This document shows, piece by piece, positions 16,485 through 25,404 of a stretch of 43,736 bases of DNA. The stretch comes from Stutzerimonas stutzeri (GTDB lineage Bacteria > Pseudomonadota > Gammaproteobacteria > Pseudomonadales > Pseudomonadaceae). The notes below the pieces were generated by a model. That model was given only the letters and a program-made list of their open reading frames with translations. It was not told the DNA's origin and searched no databases. Location: NCBI RefSeq assembly GCF_000935215.1, contig NZ_JXXD01000113.1, forward strand, positions 1-43,736, given 5' to 3'. The position numbers and the translations under genes were made by a program. How positions within the stretch are numbered: position 1 is the stretch's first letter; every line of letters starts with the position of its first letter.

Positions 16485-16518
16485 AAAACTACGGAAGTTT
16501 TACGAAAAACTACGAAAG
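16485..16518. promoter_or_regulatory. Direct repeat, candidate PruR operator for putA
   Basis: AAAACTACGGAAG (16485-16497) recurs as AAAACTACGAAAG (16506-16518), 12 of 13 bases alike and 21 bp apart start to start. Two helical turns on one DNA face is the usual spacing for tandem AraC-family sites. It lies 129-162 bp before the putA start and within the putA-pruR interval, which is notably AT-richer than its surroundings. Confidence 0.5.
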
Positions 16519-16619
16519 CCGGACGCGGAAACGCGACCGTAATGAAAGCGCACCAGGATGGCGCAGGAATATACCCTTGGTAGCTGAAGAGCCCGAAAAC
16601 AGGGCAATCAGGAGAAAGC

Positions 16620-17375
16620 TCAGGAGTCCGACTTGCGCAATCCGCGAGGTGTCAGACTAAGGTAGCGGCGGGTCGCCGTGGTCAATGCGCTCTGGCTGGA
16701 GAAACCGCACTCCTCGGCAATCCGCACCAGTGGCAGCGGCGTTTCGCGCAGCAGGCGGGCGGCACGATCGAGGCGGGTCTTGAGTAGGTACTGGTGCGGC
16801 GTGAGGCCGACGCAATCCTTGAACTGGGCGTGGAAGTGGCTGGGGCTGAGGCAGACCACCTGGGCCAACTCGGCGACCGTGATGCGTCGCGCCAGGTTGT
16901 CCTGAATATGGCTGTCCAGCCGCTGCAGATCGAGCGGTCCGGCCGGGCGCTGAACTGACTCGCCGAACAGTCGCAGGTGCAGTGCCCGCAACAGCACGCC
17001 GCCCAGCGCCCGGGCCAGCAGCGGATCGCTGCCGTAGCGCGCCAGCTCGGCACCGGCGTAGGCCAGCAGGTTCTGGAAATCGGCGTCCAGCGCCGGATAG
17101 CGTGGCGCCTCGAACAGGCGGGCCAGCAGCTCGGGGTCCTCGGTGACGACATCCTGCTCGTCGAGATCGATGATCAGCATGCGGTTGTCGCCCATGCCGG
17201 CGAAGCCGTGGTCGGCATCGCCCGGCACCAGACAGGCGCGCATCCGGCAGACTTCGCCACCGGAGCCATTGACCTCGAATTCCGCGCGCCCAGAGAGCGA
17301 CATCACCAGTTGGTGATAGTCGTGGGCGTGCTGGTGAGTCTGGTCATCCAGGCGAAGCAGACGGGCGTTGAGCAT
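16620..17375 (-). CDS. pruR: AraC-family proline utilisation regulator (PruR)
   Basis: Transcription activator with an N-terminal cupin-like sensing domain (HQHAHDYHQLVMSLSGRAEF) and a C-terminal double helix-turn-helix (about residues 155-250; VAELAQVVCLSPSHFHAQFKD, then VRIAEECGFSSQSALTTATRR). I chose the ATG at 17375, giving 251 residues with AGGTG 8 nt upstream; in-frame ATGs at 17417 and 17453 are possible, but the latter falls inside the asrA promoter. Position before putA, as for P. aeruginosa PA0780 (recalled), and the lack of a DNA-binding domain in PutA support a role in proline-induced putA/putP expression. Confidence 0.83.
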   Translation of the reverse strand: MLNARLLRLDDQTHQHAHDYHQLVMSLSGRAEFEVNGSGGEVCRMRACLVPGDADHGFAGMGDNRMLIIDLDEQDVVTEDPELLARLFEAPRYPALDADFQNLLAYAGAELARYGSDPLLARALGGVLLRALHLRLFGESVQRPAGPLDLQRLDSHIQDNLARRITVAELAQVVCLSPSHFHAQFKDCVGLTPHQYLLKTRLDRAARLLRETPLPLVRIAEECGFSSQSALTTATRRYLSLTPRGLRKSDS

Positions 17376-17442
17376 GATGGGCACCTGTGCGTGCAAACAC
17401 TGTACCGAAGCCTGCATGAAGTGCCCACCCCCATGCGACGGG

Positions 17443-17471
17443 ATTGAAATCATCCGGGCCACCACCCATCT
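17443..17471 (+). promoter_or_regulatory. Heat-shock (sigma-32 type) promoter candidate for asrA
   Basis: ATTGAAA (17443-17449), 14 bp, then ACCCATCT (17464-17471) matches the sigma-32 consensus CTTGAAA - 13-15 bp - CCCCATNT at 6 of 7 and all but one of the defined -10 positions. The start point would fall near 17478, leaving about 23 nt before the asrA ATG at 17501. Lon-family genes are classic heat-shock genes. Confidence 0.65.
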
Positions 17472-17500
17472 AAGGTGCACGTATTCGCAACGGGTGCCGC

Positions 17501-19888
17501 ATGAACGACGACGTCAATCAGGATCATATCGAGCAGGAAATCATCTCCTCCAACGGTCTCGTACTGCCCGATCAACAGCAGCCGGACAAGCTCTACATCA
17601 TCCCGGTGCACAACCGACCTTTCTTCCCGGCGCAGGTGTTGCCGGTGATCGTCAACGAAGATCCCTGGGCCGAGACCCTGGATCGCGTGGCGAAGACGCC
17701 GCACCAGCGCGTGGCACTGTTCTTCGTCGACCCGCCGGTGCTGGACATGGCCACCTTCGACCCGGACAGCCTGCCGGAGCACGGCACCATGGTCCGCGTG
17801 CATCACGCCTCGCAGGAGGGCGGCAAGCTGCAGTTCGTCGCCCAGGGCCTGGCGCGGGTGCGCATCCGCGGCTGGCTGCGGCGCAAACCACCGTATCTGG
17901 TGGAAGTCGATTACCCGAAAAGCGATGACGACCCGCGCGACGAGGTGAAGGCCTACGGCATGGCACTGATCAACGCGATCAAGGAGCTCTTGCCGCTTAA
18001 CCCGCTGTATAGCGAGGAGTTGAAGAACTACCTGAACCGCTTCAGCCCCAACGACCCGTCGCCGCTGTCGGACTTCGCCGCCGCGCTGACCACCGCGCCT
18101 GGCGTGGAGCTGCAGGAAGTGCTGGATACCGTGCCGGTCTTGAAGCGCATGGAGAAGGTGTTGCCGCTGCTGCGCAAGGAAGTGGAAGTCGCCAGGCTGC
18201 AGAAGGAACTGACCGGGGAGGTCAACCGCAAGATCGGCGAGCGCCAGCGTGAGTTCTTCCTCAAGGAGCAATTGAAGATCATCCAGCGCGAGCTGGGCAT
18301 CACCAAGGACGACAAGAGCGCCGACGCCGACGAGTTCCGCGCCCGTCTTGAGGGCAAGGTGGTGCCACCTGCTGCGCAGAAGCGCATCGACGAAGAGCTG
18401 AACAAGCTGTCGATACTCGAAACCGGCTCGCCGGAATATGCCGTCACCCGCAACTATCTCGACTGGGCCACCGCCCTGCCCTGGGGCGTATTCGGCCAGG
18501 ACAAGCTCGACCTCAAGCGTGCGCGCAAGGTGCTGGACAAGCACCACGCTGGCCTCGATGACATCAAGAACCGCATCCTCGAATTTCTTGCCGTCGGCGC
18601 CTTCAAGGGCGAGATCGCCGGCTCCATCGTGCTGCTGGTCGGCCCGCCCGGCGTGGGCAAGACCAGCATCGGCAAGTCCATCGCCGAGTCTCTTGGGCGG
18701 CCCTTCTATCGCTTTAGCGTCGGCGGCATGCGCGATGAGGCGGAGATCAAGGGCCACCGCCGCACCTACATCGGCGCCCTGCCCGGCAAGCTGGTGCAGG
18801 CGCTCAAGGATGTCGAGGTGATGAACCCGGTGATCATGCTCGACGAGATCGACAAGCTCAGCACCAGCTATCAGGGCGATCCGGCTTCAGCGCTGCTGGA
18901 AACGCTCGACCCGGAGCAGAACGTCGAATTCCTCGATCATTACCTGGACCTGCGCCTGGACCTGTCCAAGGTGCTGTTCGTCTGCACGGCAAACACCCTG
19001 GACTCGATTCCCGGCCCGCTGCTCGACCGCATGGAGGTAATCCGCCTGTCCGGCTACATCGCCGAGGAGAAGCTGGCCATCGCCAAACGTCACCTGTGGC
19101 CCAAGCTGCTGGACAAGACCGGCGTGCCCAAGCAGCGCCTCGCCATCAGCGACAGCGCCATGAAAGCGGTGATCGAAGGCTATGCCCGTGAAGCTGGTGT
19201 GCGTCAGCTGGAGAAGCAACTGGGCAAGCTGGTCCGCAAGGCAGTGGTGCAGTTGCTGGAAGACCCCCAAGCGGTACTGAAGATCACGCCGAAGGATCTG
19301 GAAAGCTACCTCGGCAAACCGGTGTTTCGCAGCGAACAGGTGCTCTCCGGCGTCGGCGTGATCACAGGCCTCGCCTGGACCAGCATGGGCGGCGCCACCC
19401 TGCCGATCGAGGCCACGCGCATCCACACGCTGAACCGCGGCTTCAAGCTCACCGGCAAGCTCGGTGACGTGATGAAGGAATCGGCGGAGATCGCCTACAG
19501 CTACGTCAGCTCGAACCTGAAAACCTTCAAGGGCGATCCGGAGTTCTTCGACCAGGCCTTCGTGCACCTGCACGTGCCGGAAGGCGCGACGCCGAAGGAC
19601 GGCCCCAGCGCCGGCATCACCATGGCCAGCGCGCTGCTCTCCCTTGCGCGCAACCAGCCGCCGAAGAAAGGCGTGGCCATGACCGGAGAGCTGACGCTGA
19701 CCGGTCACGTATTGCCGATCGGCGGAGTGCGCGAGAAGGTGATCGCGGCGCGGCGACAGAAGATATTCGAGCTGATCCTGCCGGAAGCCAATCGCGGCGA
19801 CTTCGAAGAGTTGCCTGACTACCTCAAGGAAGGTCTGACCGTGCATTTCGCCAAGCGCTTCGCTGATGTGGCCAAGGTGCTGTTCTGA
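17501..19888 (+). CDS. asrA: Lon-type ATP-dependent protease (AsrA-like)
   Basis: Cytoplasmic AAA+ serine protease of 795 residues. In order: LAN substrate domain (about 30-230), coiled-coil linker, AAA+ module with Walker A G381-T388 (GPPGVGKT) and Walker B MLDEIDK at 446-452, then the Lon protease domain with the catalytic pair S703 (DGPSAG) and K746 (REK). All catalytic residues are present. Its position between pruR and icp matches P. aeruginosa PA0779 (AsrA), a second Lon-like protease linked to aminoglycoside stress (recalled). A heat-shock-type promoter lies just upstream. The ribosome site is weak (GGGTG). It might instead be the genome's only Lon, but N-terminus and synteny favour AsrA. 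Confidence 0.9.
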   Translation: MNDDVNQDHIEQEIISSNGLVLPDQQQPDKLYIIPVHNRPFFPAQVLPVIVNEDPWAETLDRVAKTPHQRVALFFVDPPVLDMATFDPDSLPEHGTMVRVHHASQEGGKLQFVAQGLARVRIRGWLRRKPPYLVEVDYPKSDDDPRDEVKAYGMALINAIKELLPLNPLYSEELKNYLNRFSPNDPSPLSDFAAALTTAPGVELQEVLDTVPVLKRMEKVLPLLRKEVEVARLQKELTGEVNRKIGERQREFFLKEQLKIIQRELGITKDDKSADADEFRARLEGKVVPPAAQKRIDEELNKLSILETGSPEYAVTRNYLDWATALPWGVFGQDKLDLKRARKVLDKHHAGLDDIKNRILEFLAVGAFKGEIAGSIVLLVGPPGVGKTSIGKSIAESLGRPFYRFSVGGMRDEAEIKGHRRTYIGALPGKLVQALKDVEVMNPVIMLDEIDKLSTSYQGDPASALLETLDPEQNVEFLDHYLDLRLDLSKVLFVCTANTLDSIPGPLLDRMEVIRLSGYIAEEKLAIAKRHLWPKLLDKTGVPKQRLAISDSAMKAVIEGYAREAGVRQLEKQLGKLVRKAVVQLLEDPQAVLKITPKDLESYLGKPVFRSEQVLSGVGVITGLAWTSMGGATLPIEATRIHTLNRGFKLTGKLGDVMKESAEIAYSYVSSNLKTFKGDPEFFDQAFVHLHVPEGATPKDGPSAGITMASALLSLARNQPPKKGVAMTGELTLTGHVLPIGGVREKVIAARRQKIFELILPEANRGDFEELPDYLKEGLTVHFAKRFADVAKVLF

Positions 19889-20033
19889 CGCGGGACGAGC
19901 TGCAGACCAGCTGAAGTCGAAGGGTGGAAGTCGCGCTGCACTTCCACCTCCGGACCGGCGCAGACGGAGTACCCGCCTGCGACCAGGCTCTTTTGGGCTA
20001 TCCTTCCCAACTCAATTCCGACCGGTGCCGATC

Positions 20034-20435
20034 ATGCCTTTCGACATCCCCCGTCTGTTACTGCCCGCCAGCGTCGCCCTGCTCGCTGCCTGCGCAAGCA
20101 ACGACAAGACGCCCTCCAGCGTCGTGCTCAGCGACGACAACCGCTGCCCGCAAACACTGCAGAGCGGCCAGCAACTCATCGTCAGCCTGCCGAGCAACCC
20201 TGCGACGGGCTATCGCTGGATTCTGCACGAAGCCGCCGCGGAGCAATTGCACAGCCTCGGCCCCGAAGTGTTCAGCAATCCGAAAGGCGACATGATCGGT
20301 GGGGATGGCCTGTCCACCTGGCGCTTCGAGGCACAGGAGCCAGGCAGCGGCAGGCTGTACCTCACCTATCAACGCCCGTGGGAGGTCGACGCCGAGCCTG
20401 CGGGCATGTTCGATTGCCGGATCGAGGTGCGCTGA
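20034..20435 (+). CDS. icp: Chagasin/ICP-family protease inhibitor lipoprotein
   Basis: Predicted I42-family inhibitor of cysteine peptidases, 133 residues. [20 protein letters not shown] is a lipoprotein signal with lipobox LAAC (C20). The three inhibitor loops are visible: [18 protein letters not shown] (G-x3-W type) and YQRPWE. It would be anchored in the cell envelope and face the periplasm or outside. The ATG at 20034 has little ribosome-site support but is the only start that yields the signal peptide. It follows the Lon-like gene after 145 bp, as PA0778 follows PA0779 in P. aeruginosa (recalled). A functional link with that cytoplasmic protease is doubtful. Confidence 0.85.
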   Translation: MPFDIPRLLLPASVALLAACASNDKTPSSVVLSDDNRCPQTLQSGQQLIVSLPSNPATGYRWILHEAAAEQLHSLGPEVFSNPKGDMIGGDGLSTWRFEAQEPGSGRLYLTYQRPWEVDAEPAGMFDCRIEVR

Positions 20436-20508
20436 GTCGGGCAGAGCCCGCGGCGAGCGTGGTTTCGGCTACAATGCCGCCCCGTTTTCACACACGCCGC
20501 CCGACACC

Positions 20509-21252
20509 GTGAGCCACGATCTCGACCGTCTGTTCGCCCAGCCCCTGCCCCGCATTCAGGACTTCGTCTTCAACGAGGACGTGGTGCGGGTGTTTCCCGA
20601 CATGATCAAGCGCTCTGTGCCCGGTTACCCGACCATCGTCGAGAACATCGGCGTGATCGCCGCTCAGTTCGCACAGCCGCATACTCATCTGTATGACCTA
20701 GGCTGCTCGCTGGGCGCGGTGACCCAGGCCCTGCGTCGTCACGTGACTGCCGACAACTGCCAGGTCGTCGCCGTTGATAACTCCGCGGCAATGGTCGAGC
20801 GCTGCCGCGAATACCTCCACGGGCAGGACTCGATGTTTCAGGAACTGCTGCCGGTCGACGTCATCGAGGGCGACATCCTGGCTCTGCAGTTCCAGCCCAG
20901 CTCGCTGGTGGCGCTGAACTTCACCCTGCAGTTCATCGCACCGGAACAGCGCCCGGCCCTGCTCAGCCGCATTCGCCAGGCGCTGGTGCCCGGTGGCGCG
21001 CTGATCCTGTCGGAAAAGCTGCGCTTCGAGGATGAAGACGAGCAACAATTGCTGACCGACCTGCACATCGCCTTCAAGCGCGCCAATGGCTACAGCGAAC
21101 TGGAAATCGCCCAGAAGCGCAGCGCCATCGAGAACGTGATGAAGCCCGACAGCCTGGAAACCCATCGCCAACGGCTACTGGATGCCGGCTTTTCCAAGGT
21201 CGTGCCCTGGTTCCAGTGCCTGAACTTCGCCTCGCTGATCGCCCTGCCATGA
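20509..21252 (+). CDS. cmoA: Carboxy-SAM synthase CmoA
   Basis: Converts SAM and prephenate to carboxy-S-adenosylmethionine, the donor for tRNA wobble uridine 5-oxyacetic acid modification. From GTG 20509 the protein is 247 residues, the standard CmoA length, starting [13 protein letters not shown]. The SAM motif is [11 protein letters not shown] (about residue 64), followed by the acidic VAVDNS. An in-frame start far upstream at 20299 would overlap icp and is rejected. No clear ribosome site precedes the GTG. The stop overlaps the cmoB start (ATGA). Confidence 0.94.
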   Translation: MSHDLDRLFAQPLPRIQDFVFNEDVVRVFPDMIKRSVPGYPTIVENIGVIAAQFAQPHTHLYDLGCSLGAVTQALRRHVTADNCQVVAVDNSAAMVERCREYLHGQDSMFQELLPVDVIEGDILALQFQPSSLVALNFTLQFIAPEQRPALLSRIRQALVPGGALILSEKLRFEDEDEQQLLTDLHIAFKRANGYSELEIAQKRSAIENVMKPDSLETHRQRLLDAGFSKVVPWFQCLNFASLIALP

Positions 21253-22211
21253 ACCTCGACCTGACTCCCCTCGCCTGGCGCCTGGCCGGCACCCCGCTCG
21301 CCGCCTGGGCCAACGGCGTTCAGCAGCAGCTGGACGCCAAACTCGCGGTTGGTCACGGTGATCTGCCGCGCTGGCGGCGTGCCGTCGATGCGCTGCCTGC
21401 GCTGGCGCCAGTGCAGGTCGAACTGCGTGACGGCTTCCGCCTCGACGCGACATGTGACGACGCCGCGCGCCAGGCCACCCACGATGCGCTGATGGGGCTC
21501 TCGCCATGGCGCAAGGGTCCGTTCGACGTGTTCGGCGTGCATGTCGATACCGAGTGGCGCTCGGACTGGAAGTGGGACCGGGTCGCGCCGCACCTGAATC
21601 TGGCCGGCAAACGCATCCTCGACGTCGGTTGCGGCAACGGCTACTACATGTGGCGCATGCTCGGTGCCGGCGCCGACAGCGTGATCGGGGTCGACCCGAA
21701 CTGGCTGTTCTTCTGCCAGTTCCATGCGATGAAGCGCTACCTGCAGGAGCTGCCGGTCTGGCATCTGCCGTTCGCACTGGAAGAACTGCCGGCCAGGCTC
21801 GAAGGCTTCGAGACGGTGTTCTCCATGGGCGTGCTCTACCATCGCCGCTCGCCGGTCGACCATCTGCTCGACCTCAAGGACTGCCTGGTACGCGGCGGCG
21901 AACTGGTGCTAGAGACCCTGGTGGTGGAAGGCGACGAAAATACCGCACTGGTGCCGGAAGACCGCTATGCGCAGATGCGCAACGTCTGGTTCTTGCCCTC
22001 GGTGAAGGCGCTGGAATGCTGGTTGCGCCGCGCCGGCTTTGTCGACGTGCGCTGCGTGGATGTCAGCGTGACCAGCATTGAGGAACAGCGCAGCACCGAG
22101 TGGATGCGCTACCAGTCGTTGCCCGACTTCCTCGACCCGCAAGACCACGGCAAAACGGTCGAAGGCTTGCCGGCCCCCATGCGCGCCGTGCTCCTCGCCC
22201 GCAAGCCCTGA
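21249..22211 (+). CDS. cmoB: tRNA U34 carboxymethyltransferase CmoB
   Basis: Transfers the carboxymethyl group of carboxy-SAM to 5-hydroxyuridine at position 34 of tRNA. The 320 residues are close to the E. coli protein (323). The SAM motif is [15 protein letters not shown] near residue 122; the CmoB-typical N-terminal region and [13 protein letters not shown] segment are present. The ATG overlaps the cmoA stop by 4 nt, so the pair is coupled. It ends 16 bp before the convergent DUF1127 gene. Confidence 0.95.
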   Translation: MNLDLTPLAWRLAGTPLAAWANGVQQQLDAKLAVGHGDLPRWRRAVDALPALAPVQVELRDGFRLDATCDDAARQATHDALMGLSPWRKGPFDVFGVHVDTEWRSDWKWDRVAPHLNLAGKRILDVGCGNGYYMWRMLGAGADSVIGVDPNWLFFCQFHAMKRYLQELPVWHLPFALEELPARLEGFETVFSMGVLYHRRSPVDHLLDLKDCLVRGGELVLETLVVEGDENTALVPEDRYAQMRNVWFLPSVKALECWLRRAGFVDVRCVDVSVTSIEEQRSTEWMRYQSLPDFLDPQDHGKTVEGLPAPMRAVLLARKP

Positions 22212-22220
22212 CAGTAGGTT

Positions 22221-22239
22221 GGCCGCTCAACGAGCGGCC
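22221..22239. terminator. Palindrome between cmoB and the DUF1127 gene
   Basis: GGCCGCTC-AAC-GAGCGGCC is a perfect 8-bp stem with a 3-nt loop, 10 bp after cmoB. It contains the DUF1127 stop codon (22227-22229). No T tract follows on either strand, so it may be a weak bidirectional terminator. Confidence 0.4.
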
Positions 22240-22514
22240 CGGGCAGCGCTGGGGCGCTTGCGTCGCTGCGCTACCAATTGACGCAACGGTGTATTAGCCA
22301 TCTCCCCGAGACAGCGCCGATCCAGATCGCGCGACGCCAGCTGCCGATCATCCAGCTTCAACAACTGCCGATACAGGCGTCGCTGCCGCCAGGCGCGAAA
22401 CCAGTCATGCAGGCTGCGCTGCAGATCCAGCGGCCACATGGCCGGCATGTAGAAGTCCGGTAGCTGCGGATCGGACTGTTGTCGTACATGGGTATCGCGT
22501 CGTTCACCAGACAT
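22227..22514 (-). CDS. DUF1127 small protein
   Basis: A 95-residue basic protein whose C-terminal half carries a DUF1127-like segment (RLYRQLLKLDDRQLASRDLDRRCL), an arginine-rich helical unit found in small YjiS-like proteins; some are linked to RNA binding and phosphate or stress responses (recalled). The N-terminal half is an unusual extension with PQLPDFYMPAMWPLD. GGAGGTG lies 5-6 nt before the ATG at 22514, a very strong ribosome site that decides against the open frame to 22748. It is divergent from a LysR-type gene with a shared palindrome, so that regulator may control it. Confidence 0.78.
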   Translation of the reverse strand: MSGERRDTHVRQQSDPQLPDFYMPAMWPLDLQRSLHDWFRAWRQRRLYRQLLKLDDRQLASRDLDRRCLGEMANTPLRQLVAQRRKRPSAARAAR

Positions 22515-22587
22515 GCTCACCTCCGCTTGGCTCTCGGTGGCCACGGGCTTGTGGCGCCACCGGTTGCCAACAGGATGAGCGGGCATC

Positions 22588-22607
22588 AGTCGTTCAAACA
22601 AACGACT
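22588..22607. promoter_or_regulatory. Palindrome in the DUF1127-LysR divergent region
   Basis: AGTCGTT-CAAACA-AACGACT is a perfect 7-bp inverted repeat with a 6-bp spacer, 41 bp before the LysR start and 74 bp before the DUF1127 start. Divergent LysR regulators usually bind such sites between themselves and their target. Confidence 0.5.
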
Positions 22608-22647
22608 AATATGAAAGCCTGTGTTCAGAAAAACTGAAGCCTTTCCT

Positions 22648-23601
22648 ATGCCCGAGCCGCTTGAGCAATCCACTATCCCTTCGACGCCCCTACTGGAAAG
22701 CGATGTCCTGCGCACCTTTGTCGCCATTGCCGAGAGCGGCAGCTTCACCCGCGCCGCCGGACAGATCTATCGCAGCACCTCGGCGGTCAGCATGCAGATC
22801 AAGCGGCTGGAAGAAACCCTCGGGCGCTCCCTGTTTGTCCGCGAGGCGCGGCAGGTGCGCCTGACACCGGCCGGTGAGACGCTGCTCGGCTATGCCCGAC
22901 GCCTGCTCAAGCTCAACGAAGAAGCCATTGCGCACTTCCTCCAGCCAGCGCTGCAGGGTCGCGTGCGCTTCGGAACGCCGGCGGATGTCGGGACGCGCAT
23001 TCTGCCCGGCCTGCTGGCGTTGTTCGCCCGCAGCCATCCCGGCGTCGAAGTGGATGTGTCGGTCGCGCGCAGCATCGATATGATTGAGCGCATTGACGCA
23101 GGCGAACTGGACCTCGCCCTGGTCACCGTCGGCAATCTTGGCCAGGACGATTCGCGAGGCGAGCCGATTCATAGCGAACCGCTGGTCTGGGCCGGTCGCA
23201 CCGGTGGTGTCGCCGCGCTGCGCACGCCGCTGCCGCTGGCGCTGGCCAGCCCTGATTGCGCCTGGCGGCGACAGGCACTGGATGCACTCGACCGCATCGG
23301 CCGCAGCTACCGAGTGGCCTACTCCAGCGAACAGACTTCGGGACAGGAGGCCGCGATGATTGCCGATCTCGCCATCGCGCCCTATCCATCAAGCCTGATT
23401 CGCCCGCCCCTGCAGCGTCTCGACGGGCAGTATGGGTTGCCACAACTGGGCGAGTATCAGATCAAGCTGCTCCGTGGCAGCAATCGCAGCGAAGCCGTTG
23501 AGGTGCTGGCCGCACAGGTGATCGCCGCCTTTGTCGAATACCGCACACGACCGGCGAAGCGAATGGAGCGAAACGAGGAGATCAAATGGCACGCTGGTTG
23601 A
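22648..23601 (+). CDS. LysR-family transcriptional regulator
   Basis: Regulator of 317 residues from the ATG at 22648; a GTG at 22621 is also in frame. The N-terminal winged helix-turn-helix covers about residues 18-75 (FVAIAESGSFTRAAGQIYRSTSAVSMQIKRLE), followed by the LysR effector-binding domain from about residue 105 (GRVRFGTPADVGTRILPGLLALF). The effector is unknown. It is divergent from the DUF1127 gene with a shared 20-bp palindrome. Its 3' end overlaps the DUF2905 gene by 16 nt. Confidence 0.88.
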   Translation: MPEPLEQSTIPSTPLLESDVLRTFVAIAESGSFTRAAGQIYRSTSAVSMQIKRLEETLGRSLFVREARQVRLTPAGETLLGYARRLLKLNEEAIAHFLQPALQGRVRFGTPADVGTRILPGLLALFARSHPGVEVDVSVARSIDMIERIDAGELDLALVTVGNLGQDDSRGEPIHSEPLVWAGRTGGVAALRTPLPLALASPDCAWRRQALDALDRIGRSYRVAYSSEQTSGQEAAMIADLAIAPYPSSLIRPPLQRLDGQYGLPQLGEYQIKLLRGSNRSEAVEVLAAQVIAAFVEYRTRPAKRMERNEEIKWHAG

Positions 23602-23792
23602 TCGTGGCGGGCGCTGCGCTGCTACTGCTCGGCATCGCTTGGCACTACTTCCCATGGCTGCTGAACTGGTTCGGTCGATTGCCCGGCGACATCCGCATCG
23701 AGTCCGAACGCAGCCAGGTGTTCATCCCGATCACCTCGATGGTGATCCTCAGCGTGGTGTTGACCGTACTGATCAACCTGCTGCGCCGCTGA
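23586..23792 (+). CDS. DUF2905 small membrane protein
   Basis: A 68-residue protein of unknown function with two membrane segments (about 5-25 and 46-66) and the family signature WFGRLPGDIRIE between them. GAGGAG lies 6 nt before the ATG. It overlaps the LysR gene by 16 nt and is probably co-transcribed with it. Downstream is a REP-like palindromic region and the convergent pdxJ. Confidence 0.85.
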   Translation: MARWLIVAGAALLLLGIAWHYFPWLLNWFGRLPGDIRIESERSQVFIPITSMVILSVVLTVLINLLRR

Positions 23793-23829
23793 GGGCTCTG
23801 CAGGTGGAGTACGGCGCCCCCCGCACTAG

Positions 23830-23903
23830 CGTGGGAGCGGGCTTGCCAGCAGATGACACCCGGCGCTACCTCACCAATCGGAGTCTGCCCGCCGCGTGTC
23901 ATC
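23830..23903. repeat. REP-like intergenic palindrome
   Basis: GTGGGAGCGGGCTTGCCAGC (23831-23850) closely resembles the common Pseudomonas REP core GTGGGAGCGGGCTTGCCCGC (recalled). GATGACAC (23852-23859) recurs inverted as GTGTCATC (23896-23903), with further imperfect pairing outside, making a long hairpin between the convergent DUF2905 and pdxJ genes. It may act as a terminator or as an mRNA 3' protector. Confidence 0.6.
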
Positions 23904-23927
23904 GCGGCTGAAACACTCCCGATTCTT

Positions 23928-24674
23928 TCAGCCCCGCGCCGCCGCACTCAGGATCAGATGCTTCATTTCCTTGACCGCCTGCTTGAAGCCGACGAACAGC
24001 GCATGGGCAACGATGGCATGGCCGATATTCAGCTCGTTGACGCCTCGGATCGCCGCGATGGCTTCGGCGTTGTGGTAATGCAGGCCATGGCCGGCGTTGA
24101 CGATCAGGCCGTGGCTCAGACCGGCCTCGACACCGTCGCGAATGCGCGCGAGCTCGCAGGCCCGCTCGGCAACGCCGTCGGCGTCGGCGTAGCGCCCGGT
24201 GTGCAACTCGATAGCCGGTGCGCCGACACGTGCGGCCGCCTCGATCTGCCGCGGGTCGGCATCGATGAACAGCGAGACTTCCGCACCGCAGCCACGTAGA
24301 CGCTCGACGGCCTCACGAATGCGTGCTTCCTGCCCGAGCACGTCCAGCCCACCCTCGGTAGTCAGCTCCTGACGCGTTTCCGGGACCAGGCACACGTGCT
24401 CCGGACACAGCTGCTCGGCGAATGCGAGCATCGCCTCGGTGACCCCCATCTCGAAGTTCATCCTCGTCTGCAGCGCGTCCTTCATCATCAGCACATCGCG
24501 TTCCTGGATATGCCGGCGATCCTCGCGCAGGTGCACGGTGATGCCATCGGCGCCGGCCTCTTCCGCATCCAGAGCAGCCTTGACCGGGTCCGGATAGCGG
24601 GTGCCGCGGGCCTGACGCAGTGTGGCGACGTGGTCGACGTTGACGCCGAGCAGAATTCGATTGGCTTCAGTCAC
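23928..24674 (-). CDS. pdxJ: Pyridoxine 5'-phosphate synthase PdxJ
   Basis: Condenses 1-deoxyxylulose 5-phosphate with 3-amino-2-oxopropyl phosphate to pyridoxine phosphate. The 248 residues form a TIM barrel with [14 protein letters not shown] at the N-terminus, the HLREDRRHI loop and ELHTGRYA phosphate site. The start is a GTG at 24674 with AAGGAGG 7 nt upstream, overlapping the recO stop by 8 nt. It is the last gene of the lepA-to-pdxJ unit, an arrangement conserved in gamma-proteobacteria (recO-pdxJ). Confidence 0.96.
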   Translation of the reverse strand: MTEANRILLGVNVDHVATLRQARGTRYPDPVKAALDAEEAGADGITVHLREDRRHIQERDVLMMKDALQTRMNFEMGVTEAMLAFAEQLCPEHVCLVPETRQELTTEGGLDVLGQEARIREAVERLRGCGAEVSLFIDADPRQIEAAARVGAPAIELHTGRYADADGVAERACELARIRDGVEAGLSHGLIVNAGHGLHYHNAEAIAAIRGVNELNIGHAIVAHALFVGFKQAVKEMKHLILSAAARG

Positions 24675-25356
24675 GCGGGGCCTCCTTCAGATTCATGAAC
24701 AATTCGCGGCTGACCAGCGGTCGACCGCCCAGATGGGGAGCCAGGGCCTGGCGCATCAGCCGCTTGGCCGCGGCCAGCGCCCCCGGAACCTGCCAATCGG
24801 CCTCGGCCATGGCCAATAGTTCCGCGCCGTTGAACAGCCCCGGCTGAAATCCCGCGACCGGCTCCAGGCCGGCGTCGGGCAGTAGGTGATAGAGCCGCTG
24901 CGGGTCAATCGGCTGGCCGGCGATGTCCACATCGAGGGCAAAACCATAGCCCAACTCGCTGAGCAGCCGCCATTCGAAGGCACGCAGCAGCGGCTCCAGC
25001 GGCCGATGTGCGGCCAGGGCCGGCAGTGTCGCGACGTAATGATCGAATAGCGCGGGGTGCGCGTCTTCGGCAGGCAGCAGGCGAATCAGCAATTCGTTGA
25101 GGTACATGCCGCTGAACAGCGCCTGGCCATCGAGCCAGTGCGCAGGGCCGGCGCTTTCGAGACGGGCAACGGTCTTCAGCTCGGACTTGCCGCGCAGCTC
25201 GACCTCCAGCGATACGAAGGGGCGGATCAGACTGCCGGCCTTACCACGCGCGGCACGCATGACAGCACGCAGCCGGCCCTGCGGGGTGAACAGGTCGACC
25301 AGCGCGCTGCTTTCCTTGTACGGGCGACTGTGCAGAACGAACGCAGGTTGGTGCAT
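24667..25356 (-). CDS. recO: DNA repair protein RecO
   Basis: Recombination mediator that helps load RecA on SSB-coated DNA in the RecFOR pathway. The 229 residues begin with an OB-fold ([26 protein letters not shown]) and continue into a helical C-terminal domain. There is no strong ribosome site at the ATG (25356). It lies 48 bp after era on the same strand and overlaps pdxJ by 8 nt. Confidence 0.94.
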   Translation of the reverse strand: MHQPAFVLHSRPYKESSALVDLFTPQGRLRAVMRAARGKAGSLIRPFVSLEVELRGKSELKTVARLESAGPAHWLDGQALFSGMYLNELLIRLLPAEDAHPALFDHYVATLPALAAHRPLEPLLRAFEWRLLSELGYGFALDVDIAGQPIDPQRLYHLLPDAGLEPVAGFQPGLFNGAELLAMAEADWQVPGALAAAKRLMRQALAPHLGGRPLVSRELFMNLKEAPRD

Positions 25357-25404
25357 GGCAGCCCAGAAGGTGCGCGATGCGCACCATTGATTGCGGGTCG
25401 GCGC

